A stretch of DNA of 15,420 bases, from assembly GCA_023430945.1 (NCBI GenBank), contig JAEYYE010000035.1:1-15420 (forward strand), read 5' to 3'. The notes under the pieces were generated by a model. The model was not told the DNA's origin and ran no database searches. It was given only the letters and a program-made list of their open reading frames with translations. Below, piece by piece: positions 13,757 to 15,420 of the stretch. The first letter of the stretch is position 1; every line of letters begins with the position of its first letter. Position numbers and translations under genes: made by a program. The stretch is from Bacteroidota bacterium. GTDB lineage: Bacteria; Bacteroidota; Bacteroidia; Flavobacteriales_F; PHOS-HE28.

Positions 13757-15420
13757 ATGCAACGACGGACAGGTCGTATTGGAGCGAACGTACAGCCATT
13801 GCTGGCTGCGATCTTCACCATTGTTCCTTTGCTTCTTTCCTCACAGGACAATACGCAGCTCGGCACCTCAGGCACGCGCTTCTGGACCGGATTCATGCAG
13901 AACGGCTTCGCGGCACAAAGCCTGAAGGTGAACGTGATGGGTGCTGTGGGCACCACTGGTACGGTGAGCATTCCACTTGCCGCCTGGAGCGTATCGTACG
14001 TGATCCCTGCGAACGGTGTCGCCTCGGTGACATTGCCCAGCAGTGCGGAGAATACCGGATCGGAAATGGCATTGCCCAAGGGTGTGCTGATCGAAGCATC
14101 CGGCAATGTGAACGTGCTGATCAGCAGCTTCCAGAATTTCACGTTGGATAATTCCCAGATCCTTCCGGAAACATCGCTCGGCGATCGGTACCGCGTGGAT
14201 GCGTACCATGGCGTGCCCGGCTTCAACAACCTGCATAAAAGCGAACTGCTGATCGTGGCGACGCAGGATGGCACGCAGATCCAGATCACACCATCGGTGG
14301 CCACGCTCGGTGGGCATGCGGCTAACGTACCCTTCACCATCACTTTGCAAGCCGGGCAGACCTACCAGATACAGGCGGCCTTCGATAACCTCGACCTCAC
14401 CGGAACATTGATCGAAGCGACGACCAACTCCGGCAGCTGCCGGCCTTTCGCGGTCTATGGCGGATCGATGTGCGCGAACATCCCGAGCCAGGCCTGCTCC
14501 GCATGCGACCACATCTTCGAGCAGTTGTTCCCCCTCAATACGTGGGGAACCAAATTCTTCACCGTGCCCGTGAATGGCGTGAACGGATCATCCTATCGCG
14601 TTCTGGCGCATGAGAACAATACCGCCGTAATGATCGGCGGAACTGTTGTTTCCACCTTGAACGCCGGACAGAAGTATGAAGTGAATGGCGTGAACACGCC
14701 TGTCTGCATCGAGACCAGCAAACCCGCGAGCGTAACGCAATTGCTCGAAGGCATCGCGTGTGCGGGCAGCGGCGATCCCTCCATGGTGATCCTCTCGCCA
14801 GCGGAACGCCTTTCGACCCAGGCTACGTTCATCACACCCACATCACCCCAGTTGAGCCAGCATAGCGTGAGCATCGTGGTGCCCAATGCCTCGGTAGGCC
14901 AGGTGGCGGTGGATGGCAGCGCGATCAACCCGACGCTTTTCCAATCGTACAATGGCTGCAACACGCACAAGCATGTGAAGCTCCCGATCGCCGCGGGCGT
15001 GCATTCCGTGCAGGCCGCGAACGGTTTTCAACTGTACATGTTCGGTCTTGGTGCTGGTGAAAGCTATGCGGCCTCTGTCCACGATATCGGTACACCGCCC
15101 GTTGAACAGGATTCCTTGATCTGCGGGGATGAGACCATCACACTGAATTGTCCTGGACCATGGACGAACATCGCGTGGTACGCAGAGTCCGATCCGGATG
15201 AGATCCTGGCGACGACACCAAGTTTCACGATCACACCCGTGCAAACAGACACCTACGTGGTAACGGGTTCCCTTGGCGTGAATGGCTGTCCGCAGAGCTA
15301 TTCCTATCATGTGGGCATGCCGCTCACCATTCCCACGGAAGCCACGGTGAATGGGGGCATCACGGCAGCGATCTGCCAGTACGAACAGGTGCAGCTCGGC
15401 CTCGATCCACCGCCCGATCC
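13757..15420 (+). CDS. IgGFc-binding-domain surface protein with Ig-like domains, C-terminus outside window
   Basis: The first 554 residues are visible, open to the right edge. A signal peptide (residues 1 to about 30) has a basic start, MQRRTGR, and a hydrophobic core. Residues about 35-440 match the IgGFc-binding N-terminal domain: GTRFWTGFMQN (39-49), PLAAWSVS (73-80), TGSEMALPKGVLI (100-112), ILPETSLGDRYRV (135-147), CRPFAVYGGSMCANIP (228-243), CDHIFEQLFPLNTWGTKFFT (250-269) and NGFQLYMFGLGAGESYA (422-438). A Cys-containing Ig-like or PKD-like domain follows (about 452-520) and another begins at about 533. The domain is named for a mucin-related human protein; in bacteria it is found in secreted adhesin-like proteins and IgG binding should not be assumed. 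Export by type IX secretion is likely, but the sorting domain would be beyond the window. No consensus promoter is seen in the 60-base upstream gap, so it may be read from the upstream cluster. Confidence 0.9.
   Translation, partial: MQRRTGRIGANVQPLLAAIFTIVPLLLSSQDNTQLGTSGTRFWTGFMQNGFAAQSLKVNVMGAVGTTGTVSIPLAAWSVSYVIPANGVASVTLPSSAENTGSEMALPKGVLIEASGNVNVLISSFQNFTLDNSQILPETSLGDRYRVDAYHGVPGFNNLHKSELLIVATQDGTQIQITPSVATLGGHAANVPFTITLQAGQTYQIQAAFDNLDLTGTLIEATTNSGSCRPFAVYGGSMCANIPSQACSACDHIFEQLFPLNTWGTKFFTVPVNGVNGSSYRVLAHENNTAVMIGGTVVSTLNAGQKYEVNGVNTPVCIETSKPASVTQLLEGIACAGSGDPSMVILSPAERLSTQATFITPTSPQLSQHSVSIVVPNASVGQVAVDGSAINPTLFQSYNGCNTHKHVKLPIAAGVHSVQAANGFQLYMFGLGAGESYAASVHDIGTPPVEQDSLICGDETITLNCPGPWTNIAWYAESDPDEILATTPSFTITPVQTDTYVVTGSLGVNGCPQSYSYHVGMPLTIPTEATVNGGITAAICQYEQVQLGLDPPPD

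Noticed and set aside
13603..14343. Minus-strand open frame of 246 codons
   Set aside because: It lies opposite the end of the Ig-like lipoprotein gene and the IgGFc-type domain, both of which have clear family motifs in frame.

Overview
The window looks like a chromosomal piece of a fairly GC-rich member of the Bacteroidota, probably a Flavobacteriales-type organism. The reasons are: two perfect Bacteroidota-type -7 boxes (TAnnTTTG) with upstream TTG elements; large secreted proteins built from fibronectin-III and Ig-like repeats of the kind exported by the type IX secretion system; an IgGFc-binding-type surface protein; and several proteins whose layout I know only from Bacteroidota. Most of the genes serve the cell envelope or surface. 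I see no phage genes, insertion sequence, CRISPR array, rRNA or tRNA.

Layout. Minus strand: 1-2192 is the N-terminal 730 residues of a secreted gingipain-like (C25-type) protein that runs into a tandem array of 79-residue Ig-like repeats and leaves the window. A 446-base gene-free gap (2193-2638) follows, holding two clear hairpins, one of them a plus-strand intrinsic terminator with no gene in front of it. Then come an OmpA-family lipoprotein (2639-3610, minus), a divergent conserved protein of unknown function with an excellent promoter (3719-4441, plus), and a solitary ABC-type peptide-binding lipoprotein (4438-6147, minus) with its own promoter. A large predicted outer-membrane beta-barrel (6350-9829, plus) converges on a membrane-anchored coiled-coil protein (9832-10755, minus). 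Divergent from the latter is a plus-strand cluster: ComF-like phosphoribosyltransferase (10857-11564), free methionine-(R)-sulfoxide reductase MsrC (11583-12065) and an Ig-like-domain lipoprotein (12065-13696). The last gene, an IgGFc-binding-domain surface protein (13757 onward, plus), runs off the right edge.

The genes do not form one pathway. The tightest unit is comF-msrC-lipoprotein, with an 18-base gap and then a one-base TGATG overlap, which suggests co-transcription and coupled translation. Two convergent pairs (stops overlapping at 4438-4441; a two-base gap at 9830-9831) leave no room for a terminator between the genes. I did not find a convincing new multi-gene system. The points most worth a second look are the C25-like domain lacking its usual His, the orphan terminator in the leader of that gene, the unclassified 1159-residue barrel, and the strong excess of GATC, including five GCGATCGC octamers.
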